Shown in pieces: positions 32,686 through 41,441 of a stretch of 64,000 bases of DNA. The stretch spans positions 1,426,001 through 1,490,000 of the forward strand of contig NZ_CP113361.1 of the NCBI RefSeq assembly GCF_026684035.1. The letters are read 5' to 3'. The first letter of the stretch is position 1; each line of letters begins with the position of its first letter. Below the pieces are notes generated by a model that saw only the letters and a list, made by a program, of their open reading frames with translations, ran no database searches and had not been told where the DNA came from. Both the position numbers and the translations under genes were made by a program. The DNA is from Methanogenium organophilum (GTDB lineage Archaea; Halobacteriota; Methanomicrobia; Methanomicrobiales; Methanomicrobiaceae).

Positions 32686-32726
32686 TAACACTTTTTTTCC
32701 ATGCCGGCTGAATAAACCCCCGGCAG
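32686..32726 (+). terminator. Probable terminator between rpoL and aIF2 beta
   Basis: CACTTTTTTTCC directly after the rpoL stop, then the short hairpin GCCGG...CCGGC at ~32703-32723. Archaeal termination is mainly T-run driven, so the T-run is the main signal. Confidence 0.4.
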
Positions 32727-32817
32727 ATCCTGCGGGTATTCTTATACTGATTATTCCTTATCACAGGAAGTGTGTACAGCGCACAGTAGCCGAAAAAAAG
32801 AAGCCGAATGGGATATA

Positions 32818-33429
32818 TTACATCCGTTCGGTGAATACGATGGATCCAGCCACACGGGTGATCCGGATCTGCACTTTCTGGCCGGGTTTTCCGCCGCTTA
32901 CGTACATAGTGTATTTCCCTATTCTGACCACACCGTCGCCACGCTTTGAGATTGACTGAATTTCCACGGTCATCTCTTTTCCCTCTTCCAGCTGGTTTGC
33001 TGCTGATTCAGCACGTGCACGGCGTTTTCTGACTGGCCTGTGACTTCCGCAGGCGTCACAACGCAGGAGCGTAATGCGGCCATCCTTTACGAGACGGGTA
33101 TCGGGTTTGCCACATTCGGAACAGATGACATAGTCTTCTGTGTACTTGGTCACAAGACCTTTTATCAGGTCGAATTCAAATTTGCCGTTGAAGACCGCCC
33201 GGTTTCCGTCTATCTTGCCGGATGTTCCCAGTTCGCCCAGGAGGAACTTCATCAGGTGGTCCGGTTCACGGCGAAGAATTGATGCAATCTCTCCAAAGTT
33301 CTCGAGGACAGTTGTTTTCCCCTCGATAAACACCTTTGCCGGAGGTACCGTAAACCGTCCCTCATCACCGGAAGTCTCGGTGATATTTTCATAGGCACGG
33401 TCGAGCAGCGCTTCATATGGGTCGGTCAT
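32818..33429 (-). CDS. eif2b: Translation initiation factor aIF2 subunit beta with C-terminal TRAM domain
   Basis: 203 residues. aIF2 beta core: '[12 protein letters not shown]' start, '[17 protein letters not shown]' helix and C4 zinc ribbon '[12 protein letters not shown]...LLRCDACGS'. The usual protein stops near residue 140; here a TRAM domain follows (~152-203: '[20 protein letters not shown]', '[17 protein letters not shown]'), an RNA-binding fold also present as free-standing proteins in methanogens. The fusion may add RNA contact to the aIF2 ternary complex that brings initiator tRNA to the ribosome. Confidence 0.9.
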   Translation of the reverse strand: MTDPYEALLDRAYENITETSGDEGRFTVPPAKVFIEGKTTVLENFGEIASILRREPDHLMKFLLGELGTSGKIDGNRAVFNGKFEFDLIKGLVTKYTEDYVICSECGKPDTRLVKDGRITLLRCDACGSHRPVRKRRARAESAANQLEEGKEMTVEIQSISKRGDGVVRIGKYTMYVSGGKPGQKVQIRITRVAGSIVFTERM

Positions 33430-33606
33430 GCAGGTACCTTTAGTATTGTATGGTCTTAATAGTGTTTTTTACACACTCTTGGTTTCCTCCCTGATTGAGC
33501 CGGGGTATTGCACCCATAAATCCGGACCGAAATTTCCCCTGCACATCCCTGTTTGTATTACCATATGCACACCATTATTAGCGCAGGTGTCCAACCATTT
33601 TGCATC

Positions 33607-35676
33607 ATGGTATCTGCCGGAGACCTTGCCTATCTTGAAGAACAATTGAAGCGGCCAATAACTCCGCTTGAATATGCCTGTTTTGAAAATCTCTGGAGTG
33701 AACACTGCAGTTATCGTTCAACAAAGGCATTCCTGAAGACCCTGCCGACCACCGGTGAGAATGTCCTTTTGGGACCTGGAGATGATGCAGCTATTGTAAA
33801 GTTTTCAGATGATATCGCGCTTGCCATTGGAATGGAATCTCACAACCATCCCAGTTATGTGGACCCCTATGACGGGGCGGCGACCGGAGTGGGTGGCATT
33901 GTACGGGACATTATATCCATGGGTGCCAAACCGATTGCTCTCATGGACCCTCTCTACTTTGGGCCAATAACAGAAGAAAAAAACCGGTACCTGCTTGAGC
34001 ATGTGGTGCAGGGCATTGGTGACTACGGCAACTGTATCGGTGTTCCGGTTGTGCGGGGAGAAGTTCGATTTGATGAGAGGTATTCCGGCAACCCTCTCGT
34101 CAATGTTGTCTCTGTGGGAATTGTTGACCCGGAGAAATATCTCACTGCCCGGGTCAAGAAACCGGGTAATCGGCTGGTACTCTATGGTGCATCCACCGGA
34201 AGGGATGGTCTTGGCGGAGCGTCCTTTGCCTCCCGTGACCTTTCCGAGGATGCGGAGGCAGAAGACCGGCCCTGTGTTCAGGTTGGTGACCCATATACAG
34301 AAAAACTGCTCATCGATGCTACTCTTGAGATGGCAGCCACCGGAAAAGTGGTTGCATGCCGTGATCTGGGTGCAGCAGGTCTTGCGGGTGCATCGTCCGA
34401 GATGTCCTCCAGCTATGGTGCCCGCATTGAGGCGGATCGTGTTCACCTGCGGGAAACCGGCATGAATGAGGTAGAGATCATGCTTGCCGAGTCGCAGGAA
34501 CGGATGCTTATGGAGGTGGCAGAAGAGGATATCCCGGCACTTGCGGCGATCCTTGAGAAGTACAGCCTCCAGTGGCGTGATATCGGTGAGGTGCTTGAAG
34601 AAAAACGCTATCTCGTCACCTTTGAGGGAAATGTGGTCTGTGATCTGCCGATTGATCTGTTGGTGGAAGGGGCGCCCGGTGAGGAATGGGCGTCCCAACC
34701 CTATTCTAAGGAACGTCCGTATGAGGCTCCGGAAGAGGATATCAAAGACCTCTGTCTTGCGGTTCTCTCCCATCCGGATGTGGCCCGCAAAGACTGGATC
34801 TCACGGCAGTATGATCACGATGTGCAACTGCGCACGGTATCTGTTGCAGGCGGTGCAGGACTTCTGCGGCTGGGCGACAGTGCTCTTTCCCTCTCCTGCG
34901 GCTGTTCTCCAAGACAGATTGAGCTCAGGCCGTATGAAGGAGCAGCAAACACTGTATTTGAAAATGCAGCCAATCTGGCCTGTGTCGGCAGTATGCCACT
35001 GTGTATTGTGAACTGCCTGAACTTCGCAAGCCCCGTTCATCCGGAGATATACTGGCAACTGGGTGAGGCTGTCCGAGGTATGGGGGACATGGCGACCGCT
35101 GTCGGTGCTCCGGTAGTTGGTGGAAATGTCTCACTCTATAATGAGAGTGATGAGTTTGGGACACAGATTCTTCCCACTCCTTCCATCGGGATGGCGGGGA
35201 AGGGTCCGGTGCTTCATTACACATTGCCGGGAGAAGGCGCAACGCTTGCTATTGCGGGCTCATCTGTCCCCGCTCTCGGAGGGTCCGTGCTTGATGTTAT
35301 AACCGGCTGTGGTGGGCCTGCTCCGAATCTTGCTGATCCATCCATCCTTGAAAAGATCCGTACGTTTGTGAGAAACGGTGGGTTTGCAATAGATATATCC
35401 ACAGGCGGGCTCATTGCCGCCATTGCTGAGTGTGCGCCTAAGGCCTCTGTTACCCTTGCAGGTATGGCAATACCTGCCCTCTTTGATGAATCACCGGGCC
35501 GGTTCCTGATTGCCTATACCGATGAAACTGTTGCAGAGGGACTTGATGCAGTAGAAATCGGCACCGTCGGAGGCGATGAACTTCTTATATCTGTAGAAGG
35601 AAATATTATTAGGTTAACTCCTCAGGAGACCGAAGCAGCGCTGGGTGCCCTGACATCAGTGATGTATACCGAGTAA
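33607..35676 (+). CDS. purL: Phosphoribosylformylglycinamidine synthase subunit PurL
   Basis: 689 residues from ATG 33607 (the frame opens earlier, but homology begins with 'LAYLEEQLKRPITPLEYACF'). Motifs: 'ENLWSEHCSYRSTKAFL' with the catalytic His, ATP site 'GPGDDAAIVKF', 'SHNHPSYVDPYDGAATGVGG', and the second half of the internal duplication ('GAPVVGGNVSLYNES'). It makes FGAM in purine synthesis, using ammonia from PurQ with PurS; neither is in this window. Divergent from aIF2 beta. Confidence 0.95.
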   Translation: MVSAGDLAYLEEQLKRPITPLEYACFENLWSEHCSYRSTKAFLKTLPTTGENVLLGPGDDAAIVKFSDDIALAIGMESHNHPSYVDPYDGAATGVGGIVRDIISMGAKPIALMDPLYFGPITEEKNRYLLEHVVQGIGDYGNCIGVPVVRGEVRFDERYSGNPLVNVVSVGIVDPEKYLTARVKKPGNRLVLYGASTGRDGLGGASFASRDLSEDAEAEDRPCVQVGDPYTEKLLIDATLEMAATGKVVACRDLGAAGLAGASSEMSSSYGARIEADRVHLRETGMNEVEIMLAESQERMLMEVAEEDIPALAAILEKYSLQWRDIGEVLEEKRYLVTFEGNVVCDLPIDLLVEGAPGEEWASQPYSKERPYEAPEEDIKDLCLAVLSHPDVARKDWISRQYDHDVQLRTVSVAGGAGLLRLGDSALSLSCGCSPRQIELRPYEGAANTVFENAANLACVGSMPLCIVNCLNFASPVHPEIYWQLGEAVRGMGDMATAVGAPVVGGNVSLYNESDEFGTQILPTPSIGMAGKGPVLHYTLPGEGATLAIAGSSVPALGGSVLDVITGCGGPAPNLADPSILEKIRTFVRNGGFAIDISTGGLIAAIAECAPKASVTLAGMAIPALFDESPGRFLIAYTDETVAEGLDAVEIGTVGGDELLISVEGNIIRLTPQETEAALGALTSVMYTE

Positions 35677-35731
35677 GAGGGGCACAATACCATAACTATA
35701 TTTACAAAAAAATACGGGGGGTAATCAAACA

Positions 35732-37039
35732 ATGATGACAATTCTTCTCGCAGATGACGAACCCAGCCTTCTTGAACTGGGTAAAGTGTTTCTTGAGCGA
35801 AGCGGCGATATGAGGGTGGTCACCGCTCTCGGTGCGGAGGAAGCGATGGAGATCCTTCGCGCCACAAAAATTGACGGAATTATTTCAGACTATCAAATGC
35901 CGGGGATGGACGGCATCGCATTCCTGCAGAAGGTACGTATCCGGTATCCTGAGATGCCCTTTATGATGTACACCGGAAAAGGGCAGGAGGACGTTGTGAT
36001 CTCAGCACTGAGAAACGGATGCGATTATTATCTGCCAAAAGGTGATGATCCAAAGGCAGAATTTGCTGAACTCGCCCTACAGGTCCGGCGTATGGTGAAG
36101 AACAAAAACCTTGAGAGGGATCTCAATGAGAGTGAGGAACGTTATCGCCTTATCATTGAGAATTTTACCGGCATTATTCTTCAGCGCCGTGCGGATAATC
36201 GCATCATCTATGCAAATGGTGCAGTGGAGAGAATTACCGGGTATCCGGCTGAGATGCTCATGTCGGGGGATTTCGGCTGGGACACTATTGTTCATCCTGA
36301 TGACCTGCCGATTCTTTCTCAGGCAGTAGATGATGCACGGGCAGACCCGGCGGTCGTCAGTATGAGTGAATACCGGATCATCACGAAAGAGGGGGATGTG
36401 CGCTGGGTGCAGGAGTCATGCAATTATGTCCGTAAAAAGAGTGGCAAGATTGCCTCGGTGCATGGGACATTGTATGATATCACCGACCGGAAACTCATAG
36501 AAGAGCAGCTCATTGCCCAGCGTGACCTGGGCCTCTCCCTTGCAGCGGCCCGTTCTCTTGATGAAGCAGTATCTCTGTGTCTGGATACTGCATCACGCGT
36601 GGCTGAGATGGGATTTGGTGCTCTCTATCTGGAGGATGCCCAGGCCGAAAATTTCACTCTTTCCTGTGCCACCGGTTTCTCTGATACATTCCTGAAATCG
36701 ATGCAGGAGATCAGCAAAGATATCCCTCTTGCACGTAGGGTTGTAGATGGGGAGTATATCTATGCCCGCTATTCGGATCTCCCGGAAATGCTTGGGTATG
36801 AGCCAGGTAAAGAGCGAATACAGGTAATTCTTGTGATCCCGATTATCTACAACAACGCATCCATCGGGTTCATCCTGCTGGGATCAAATTATACTGAAAT
36901 AATTCCGGATTCAAGTCTGATGTCTTTAGAGGTCATAGCGTACCAGGTGGGAAATGTAATTGCCCGCATCTGGGTGGAGGAAATGCTTGCACAGGCAGAG
37001 GCAGGGTCTGGATTTTTCCGGCCAGCAATCCCTGAGTAA
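35732..37039 (+). CDS. Response regulator with PAS and GAF domains
   Basis: 435 residues; ribosome site GGGGGGT before ATGATG. Receiver domain (1-120): 'LLADDEPSLLEL' acidic pair, phospho-acceptor Asp in 'IISDYQMPGMDG', Thr in 'FMMYTGKG' and Lys in 'YYLPKGDD'. A PAS domain (~133-255) with PAC ('YDITDRKLIEEQL') and a GAF domain (~275-415) follow. No histidine kinase, GGDEF or DNA-binding output is present, so it probably passes a signal by protein contact. Such receiver-PAS-GAF proteins are common in Methanomicrobiales. No sensor kinase is adjacent. Confidence 0.88.
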   Translation: MMTILLADDEPSLLELGKVFLERSGDMRVVTALGAEEAMEILRATKIDGIISDYQMPGMDGIAFLQKVRIRYPEMPFMMYTGKGQEDVVISALRNGCDYYLPKGDDPKAEFAELALQVRRMVKNKNLERDLNESEERYRLIIENFTGIILQRRADNRIIYANGAVERITGYPAEMLMSGDFGWDTIVHPDDLPILSQAVDDARADPAVVSMSEYRIITKEGDVRWVQESCNYVRKKSGKIASVHGTLYDITDRKLIEEQLIAQRDLGLSLAAARSLDEAVSLCLDTASRVAEMGFGALYLEDAQAENFTLSCATGFSDTFLKSMQEISKDIPLARRVVDGEYIYARYSDLPEMLGYEPGKERIQVILVIPIIYNNASIGFILLGSNYTEIIPDSSLMSLEVIAYQVGNVIARIWVEEMLAQAEAGSGFFRPAIPE

Positions 37040-37166
37040 CCGGAACCGAAGACAGAACTGGTAAAAATGGCTCTGTTCTCTGATCTTTTTTAAAATATAT
37101 TTGGAACGACTATTTCAGGGAATGTCTCTGATTAATTGTCGTGAACTGGTTGTTCAGAGAAAAAAA

Positions 37167-38165
37167 TTAGTCCGTGAGATCGCGGAACTGAGGCATCAGT
37201 CCGCGGACTTCACGTCCGACTGATTCAATCATATGTTCTTCACCCTGTCGTTTCAGTGCATTATAGACCGGGCGGTTAACCTGATTTTCGAGCATCCATT
37301 CGCGGGTGAATTCACCGTTCTGTATTTCGGTGAGAATCTCATCCATTGCCGCATATGCCTCAGGGCCAATAACTCGCGGGCCACGGGTGAGGTCACCAAA
37401 TTCAGCAGTGTTTGAGATGGAGTCACGCATCTTCGAAAATCCTCCCTCATAGATGAGGTCAATGATAAGCTTGCACTCGTGCAGTACTTCGAGGTATGCC
37501 ATCTCTGGTGCATATCCGGCATCTACAAGGGTTTCAAATCCTGCCTGGATAAGCGAAGTCATACCACCGCAGAGCACCGCCTGTTCACCGAAGAGATCGG
37601 TCTCTGTCTCTTCCTGGAATGAAGTCTCAAGTACGACAGCCCGTGTGGCCCCTATCCCTTTTGCGTATGCGAGGGCAATCTGTCGGGCTTTGCCGGTTGC
37701 GTCCTGGTGAACAGCAATCAGTGCCGGAACACCGCCGCCTTCGGTATAGACCCTCCGAACCATGTGGCCGGGACCTTTTGGTGCAACCATGATAACATCA
37801 ACTGTTGGTGGTGGGACAATCTGTCCATAATGAATGTTGAAACCGTGAGAGAACATCACGCAGTTCCCTTCGCTAAGGTTTGGCATGATCTGTGCACGGT
37901 ACACGCCTGCCTGAAGTTCATCCGGAAGGAGAATCATCACGACATCTGCCATGCCGGATGCGGTCGCAACATCGAAGACTTCAAAACCGTCTTTGGATGC
38001 ATTCTCCCAGCTTTTTCCGGGGCGCAGGCCTATGATGACATCTAGTCCTGAATCGCGCAGGTTGAGTGCCTGGCCCCGTCCCTGGGACCCATAGCCGATG
38101 ACGGCGATCCGGGAATTCGCCAGATCTCCGAGGTTTGCATCGGATTCGTAGTATTTCTGTATCAT
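37167..38165 (-). CDS. ilvC: Ketol-acid reductoisomerase, class I
   Basis: 332 residues, normal for the short class I form. Rossmann '[21 protein letters not shown]' region, NADP-specific '[11 protein letters not shown]' loop, '[12 protein letters not shown]', metal-binding '[12 protein letters not shown]' (Asp, Glu) and '[16 protein letters not shown]' (Glu). Converts acetolactate to dihydroxyisovalerate in valine/isoleucine/leucine synthesis. The remaining ilv genes are not in this window. Divergent from mptA. Confidence 0.95.
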   Translation of the reverse strand: MIQKYYESDANLGDLANSRIAVIGYGSQGRGQALNLRDSGLDVIIGLRPGKSWENASKDGFEVFDVATASGMADVVMILLPDELQAGVYRAQIMPNLSEGNCVMFSHGFNIHYGQIVPPPTVDVIMVAPKGPGHMVRRVYTEGGGVPALIAVHQDATGKARQIALAYAKGIGATRAVVLETSFQEETETDLFGEQAVLCGGMTSLIQAGFETLVDAGYAPEMAYLEVLHECKLIIDLIYEGGFSKMRDSISNTAEFGDLTRGPRVIGPEAYAAMDEILTEIQNGEFTREWMLENQVNRPVYNALKRQGEEHMIESVGREVRGLMPQFRDLTD

Positions 38166-38292
38166 TTCTTTGTCCCCAATTGTTATCGGTTTCCTTCATA
38201 ACTATTATAGCATAGGATAAAAAACCTAACATCAGGAATATGATATCTACGGATTTCATCCGTGAAATCTGTTTTTTCCATTAGAGGTTACT

Positions 38293-39234
38293 ATGGAACT
38301 GCCTGATACACAATCAACCCAACCGGAAGTCAGAATAAATCTTACCCGTGTCGGCGTAAAAAATGTAAAGAAACTTGTCGAAGTAGCTCGTCCCGGGAAA
38401 CGCCCGGTGATTTTCATATCCACATTTGATGTGTATGTGGATCTCCCCAGCAGCCTGAAGGGTGCCAATCTCTCTCGAAATTTTGAAGTGATTGATGAGG
38501 TGCTTCAACAGGCCATTGAGGGACAGGTAAGTGGTATTGAAGAAGTATGCAATGCTGTTGCCCGGAAACTTCTTGACCATCATGAATATGCTGACCGGAC
38601 AGAAGTAATGATGAAGAGTCTGTACATGGTGAAACGTGAAACTCCTGTCTCCCAGACTGAGTGCCACGAGGTCGTTGAGGTGCATGCCAGTGCAGTAGCT
38701 GACAGAAACAACGGTACTCCAATTGTCCGGAGAATGATCGGTGCGGAAGTGACTGGTATTACTGCCTGTCCCTGTGCTCAGAATATCATGAAAGAGCTTG
38801 CGTCTGCAAAACTGCGCAATCTTGAGATTAGTGAAGAAAAAATTCAGGAATTTCTGGCCGAAATCCCCATGGCCACCCATAACCAGCGTGGCAGAGGGTT
38901 CCTCCTGATTGAGACTGATGACGACCAGCGGGTTGAACTTGAGACGATCATCACGATCCTGAAAGATTCCATGAGCGCCCGGATCTATGAACTTCTGAAA
39001 CGTGGTGATGAGAGTCATGTGGTCTTTTCTGCACACAGCAACGCCCGGTTTGTGGAAGATTGCGTCCGTGAAATGGCCAAACATGTGGTCAACAAATTCT
39101 CGTATCTGCCCGGTGATTCTGTAATCACTATTAAGCAGACAAATGAAGAGAGTATCCACCAGCATGATGCCTATGCGGAGCGCAAGGCAACCATTGCAGA
39201 GTTAAAATCCGAAATTGGAGCAAATAATCTTTAA
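38293..39234 (+). CDS. mptA: GTP cyclohydrolase MptA (archaeal FolE2-type)
   Basis: 313 residues. 'QPEVRINLTRVGVKNVKKLV' start, metal-site residues in 'HEVVEVHASAVAD', 'GITACPCAQNI' (the conserved Cys) and 'MATHNQRGRG' (His), 'ESVHVVFSAHSNAR'-like segment and the C-terminal 'QTNEESIHQHDAYAERKATI' block. MptA is Fe(II)-dependent and makes 7,8-dihydroneopterin 2',3'-cyclic phosphate, the first step of tetrahydromethanopterin synthesis, a C1 carrier of methanogenesis. It stands alone, upstream of frhA and separated from it by a long regulatory region. Confidence 0.93.
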   Translation: MELPDTQSTQPEVRINLTRVGVKNVKKLVEVARPGKRPVIFISTFDVYVDLPSSLKGANLSRNFEVIDEVLQQAIEGQVSGIEEVCNAVARKLLDHHEYADRTEVMMKSLYMVKRETPVSQTECHEVVEVHASAVADRNNGTPIVRRMIGAEVTGITACPCAQNIMKELASAKLRNLEISEEKIQEFLAEIPMATHNQRGRGFLLIETDDDQRVELETIITILKDSMSARIYELLKRGDESHVVFSAHSNARFVEDCVREMAKHVVNKFSYLPGDSVITIKQTNEESIHQHDAYAERKATIAELKSEIGANNL

Positions 39235-39300
39235 TTTTTTTAATTTGTGCATAAAAAAACCATTTTTCAAAAAATTCCCTCTTAATTGAGGAATGAATAT
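39235..39300 (+). terminator. T-rich stretch after mptA
   Basis: TTTAATTTTTTTAATTT immediately after the stop, with further T-runs, fits an archaeal T-run terminator separating mptA from frhADGB. Confidence 0.4.
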
Positions 39301-39360
39301 TGCGGGTATGGTGATTTTATCAACATAACCTTTTTGACATAAATGGTGCAGGAAACGAAA

Positions 39361-39497
39361 CCTATTTTAAATTACTAATTGACATATCTGATACGTACTT
39401 CTTAGTGGGTACGTGTGTTGCAACACACGCTAGCGTATCTCATGACACGTGTGTGTTTGATAGCCAGAAGAACAGAATTTTAATTTAGGCGATAAAT
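39361..39497 (+). promoter_or_regulatory. frh operon promoter and palindromic leader region
   Basis: A TATA-like box TTTTAAATTA (39365-39374) would start transcription near 39398, leaving a leader of about 100 bases. The leader contains the perfect 18-bp palindrome CGTGTGTTGCAACACACG (39412-39429) and ACACGTGT (39445-39452), with further ACGTAC/GTACGT sequence just upstream (39393-39413). This could be an operator or an mRNA hairpin; no ribosome site beyond weak GGCGATAA is seen before the ATG at 39498. Confidence 0.55.
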
Positions 39498-40868
39498 ATG
39501 TCGAAAGTTGTAGAGATTTCCCCAACCACAAGACATGAGGGTCACACAAAGCTTACCATGCAGGTGGACGACAACGGTGTCGTTACCCGCGGTGACTGGC
39601 TCAGTCTTACACCTGTACGGGGTATTGAGAAACTCGCCGTCGGAAAGACCATGCACCAGGCACCAAAGATTGCCTCACGTGTCTGTGGTATCTGTCCGAT
39701 TGCGCATACCCTCGCAGGTACTGAAGCAATGGAAGCCTCAATTGGCTGTATCATTCCCGATGATGCATACCTCCTGAGAGTCATTCTTCAGTGCGCAAAC
39801 CGTCTGCACAGCCATGCACTGCACAACATCCTGTCATTGCCTGACATGTACATCCCGGGAACGGACACCCATATCAACCCGTTCACTCCCGAGGAACCTG
39901 TCCGCGGCGTTGCACAGAGAATTCAGAAACTCCGTGAAGTCGGTCAGACTGTCGGTGAGATCGTCGGTGGAGAACCTATTCACCCGTCCAACCCACGTGT
40001 CGGTGGTATGTACAAGAACATCTCCCCACGTGCAAAGACAAAGATCTATGATCTTGCAAAAGAGGCACTGCCCCTTGCACGTGACCACATGGAGTTCATG
40101 ATCACCGTCTTCAAGGACTGGGATGCACGCCCCATGGCATCTGTTGCCGGCGGTAAAGAAGTTGAGAAGACCGAGAAGTTCGGTTTCCACGACCAGGGCT
40201 ACATGGCAGCAGATCCACTCTATGGATCGTCATCACTCGACCTTGACCCACAGTGGTACCCCGAGCGCTGGACCGAAGTCCGCCCATGGGACTGGTACCA
40301 GGGTGAACTCGAAGTATCCCTCGAAGACCCGGACTACCCGATTGGCGGTACCACCCCGGTCGGCACCAAGGTATGGCCTGCAATGGAAGCATGCACCGGT
40401 GTACCCCTCTATGACGGAGCACCTGTTGAAGTTGGACCCCGTGCACGTCTTGCAATGTACAGAAACTATGACCGCAAGGGCGCAATGGGTCTGCAGATTG
40501 CACGACAGATGGAGTACATGGACTGCCTGTACAGCATGATCGAGGCTGTTGAAGCACTCGACACCAATGGAAAGGTCGTTGCTGACGAGATCCCACAGGG
40601 TGACGGTTCACTTGGCTGGGCAGCAAACGAAGCACCGCGTGGCTGTGACGTCCACCTTGCAAAGGTTTTGGATGGCAAAGTACAGTGGTATTCACTCCTT
40701 GTCCCGACCACCTGGAACTTCCCGACTGTCAGCCGGGCACTTGAGGGTGCACCGTGGCAGCTCACTGAAGTCATCATGCGTGCCTACGACCCATGTGTGT
40801 CCTGTGCAACCCACATGATGGTGGTCGACGACTCGAAGAAGGTAGTGGCCCAGAAACTGTTCCAGTGA
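39498..40868 (+). CDS. frhA: Coenzyme F420-reducing [NiFe] hydrogenase, alpha subunit
   Basis: 456 residues. N-terminal 'RVCGICPIAHT' (Cys63, Cys66) and C-terminal 'DPCVSCATHMM' (Cys433, Cys436, His439) bind the Ni-Fe centre. The ~15 residues after His439 are the peptide normally removed after nickel insertion by FrhD, encoded next. FrhA, FrhG and FrhB form the large cytosolic complex that transfers electrons from H2 to F420. Codon use is visibly more biased (GCA, CTC, CCC) than in neighbouring genes, as expected for a highly expressed enzyme. Confidence 0.96.
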   Translation: MSKVVEISPTTRHEGHTKLTMQVDDNGVVTRGDWLSLTPVRGIEKLAVGKTMHQAPKIASRVCGICPIAHTLAGTEAMEASIGCIIPDDAYLLRVILQCANRLHSHALHNILSLPDMYIPGTDTHINPFTPEEPVRGVAQRIQKLREVGQTVGEIVGGEPIHPSNPRVGGMYKNISPRAKTKIYDLAKEALPLARDHMEFMITVFKDWDARPMASVAGGKEVEKTEKFGFHDQGYMAADPLYGSSSLDLDPQWYPERWTEVRPWDWYQGELEVSLEDPDYPIGGTTPVGTKVWPAMEACTGVPLYDGAPVEVGPRARLAMYRNYDRKGAMGLQIARQMEYMDCLYSMIEAVEALDTNGKVVADEIPQGDGSLGWAANEAPRGCDVHLAKVLDGKVQWYSLLVPTTWNFPTVSRALEGAPWQLTEVIMRAYDPCVSCATHMMVVDDSKKVVAQKLFQ

Positions 40869-40877
40869 GATAGTCAG

Positions 40878-41441
40878 ATGCTTGACTGGTACGCAAGACA
40901 GATGATTGTGGGTGTGGGAAATCCGCTCTATACCGATGACGGATTCGGACCTGCAGTCATCTCGGAACTCAAGAAGCTGTCCCTTCCGGACGACCTGAAA
41001 ATACTGGATGTGGGCCTTGCCGGGCCGCATTTCCTCTTCACCCTTATAGCAGAGGCGGAGCAGCCGGTCGAGAAGATGGTCATCGTTGACATCCTCGATT
41101 TCGGCGGCAGCCCCGGTCAGGTGGCGAAGGTTTCCCCGGATATCCTTGTCGGTGAAAAGACGGGCCGCTATATGGACCCGCATTCATGGGGAGGGTTCAA
41201 GGAACCGCTGACTGAGCTCGGAAAACGGACCGAAGTGATAATCATTGGGTGCCAGCCCGAGAGCATCGAGATATCCGATATTGATAATGAATCAGAGGAT
41301 GTCGACTTCTGGCTCACTGAACATGTTAAATTGGCCATTCCGAAGGCAGTGCAGATGGCACTTGCTGAAGTAGGAGTGGAATATGGGACTACTATCACGT
41401 CTGAAGGAAATCTTCACGGGGAACAAGCCGGAAGAACCTGA
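40878..41441 (+). CDS. frhD: F420-hydrogenase maturation protease
   Basis: 187 residues. HybD/HycI-type endopeptidase: 'IVGVGNPLYTDDGFGPAV' with the nickel-sensing Asp, 'KMVIVDILDFGG' with the second acidic residue, and 'VIIIGCQPESIE'. It trims the C-terminus of FrhA once nickel is in place. The ATG follows frhA by 9 bases. Its 3' end overlaps the frhG start by 59 bases in another frame, so the last ~19 codons encode two proteins at once. Codon use is less biased than in frhA. Confidence 0.93.
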   Translation: MLDWYARQMIVGVGNPLYTDDGFGPAVISELKKLSLPDDLKILDVGLAGPHFLFTLIAEAEQPVEKMVIVDILDFGGSPGQVAKVSPDILVGEKTGRYMDPHSWGGFKEPLTELGKRTEVIIIGCQPESIEISDIDNESEDVDFWLTEHVKLAIPKAVQMALAEVGVEYGTTITSEGNLHGEQAGRT

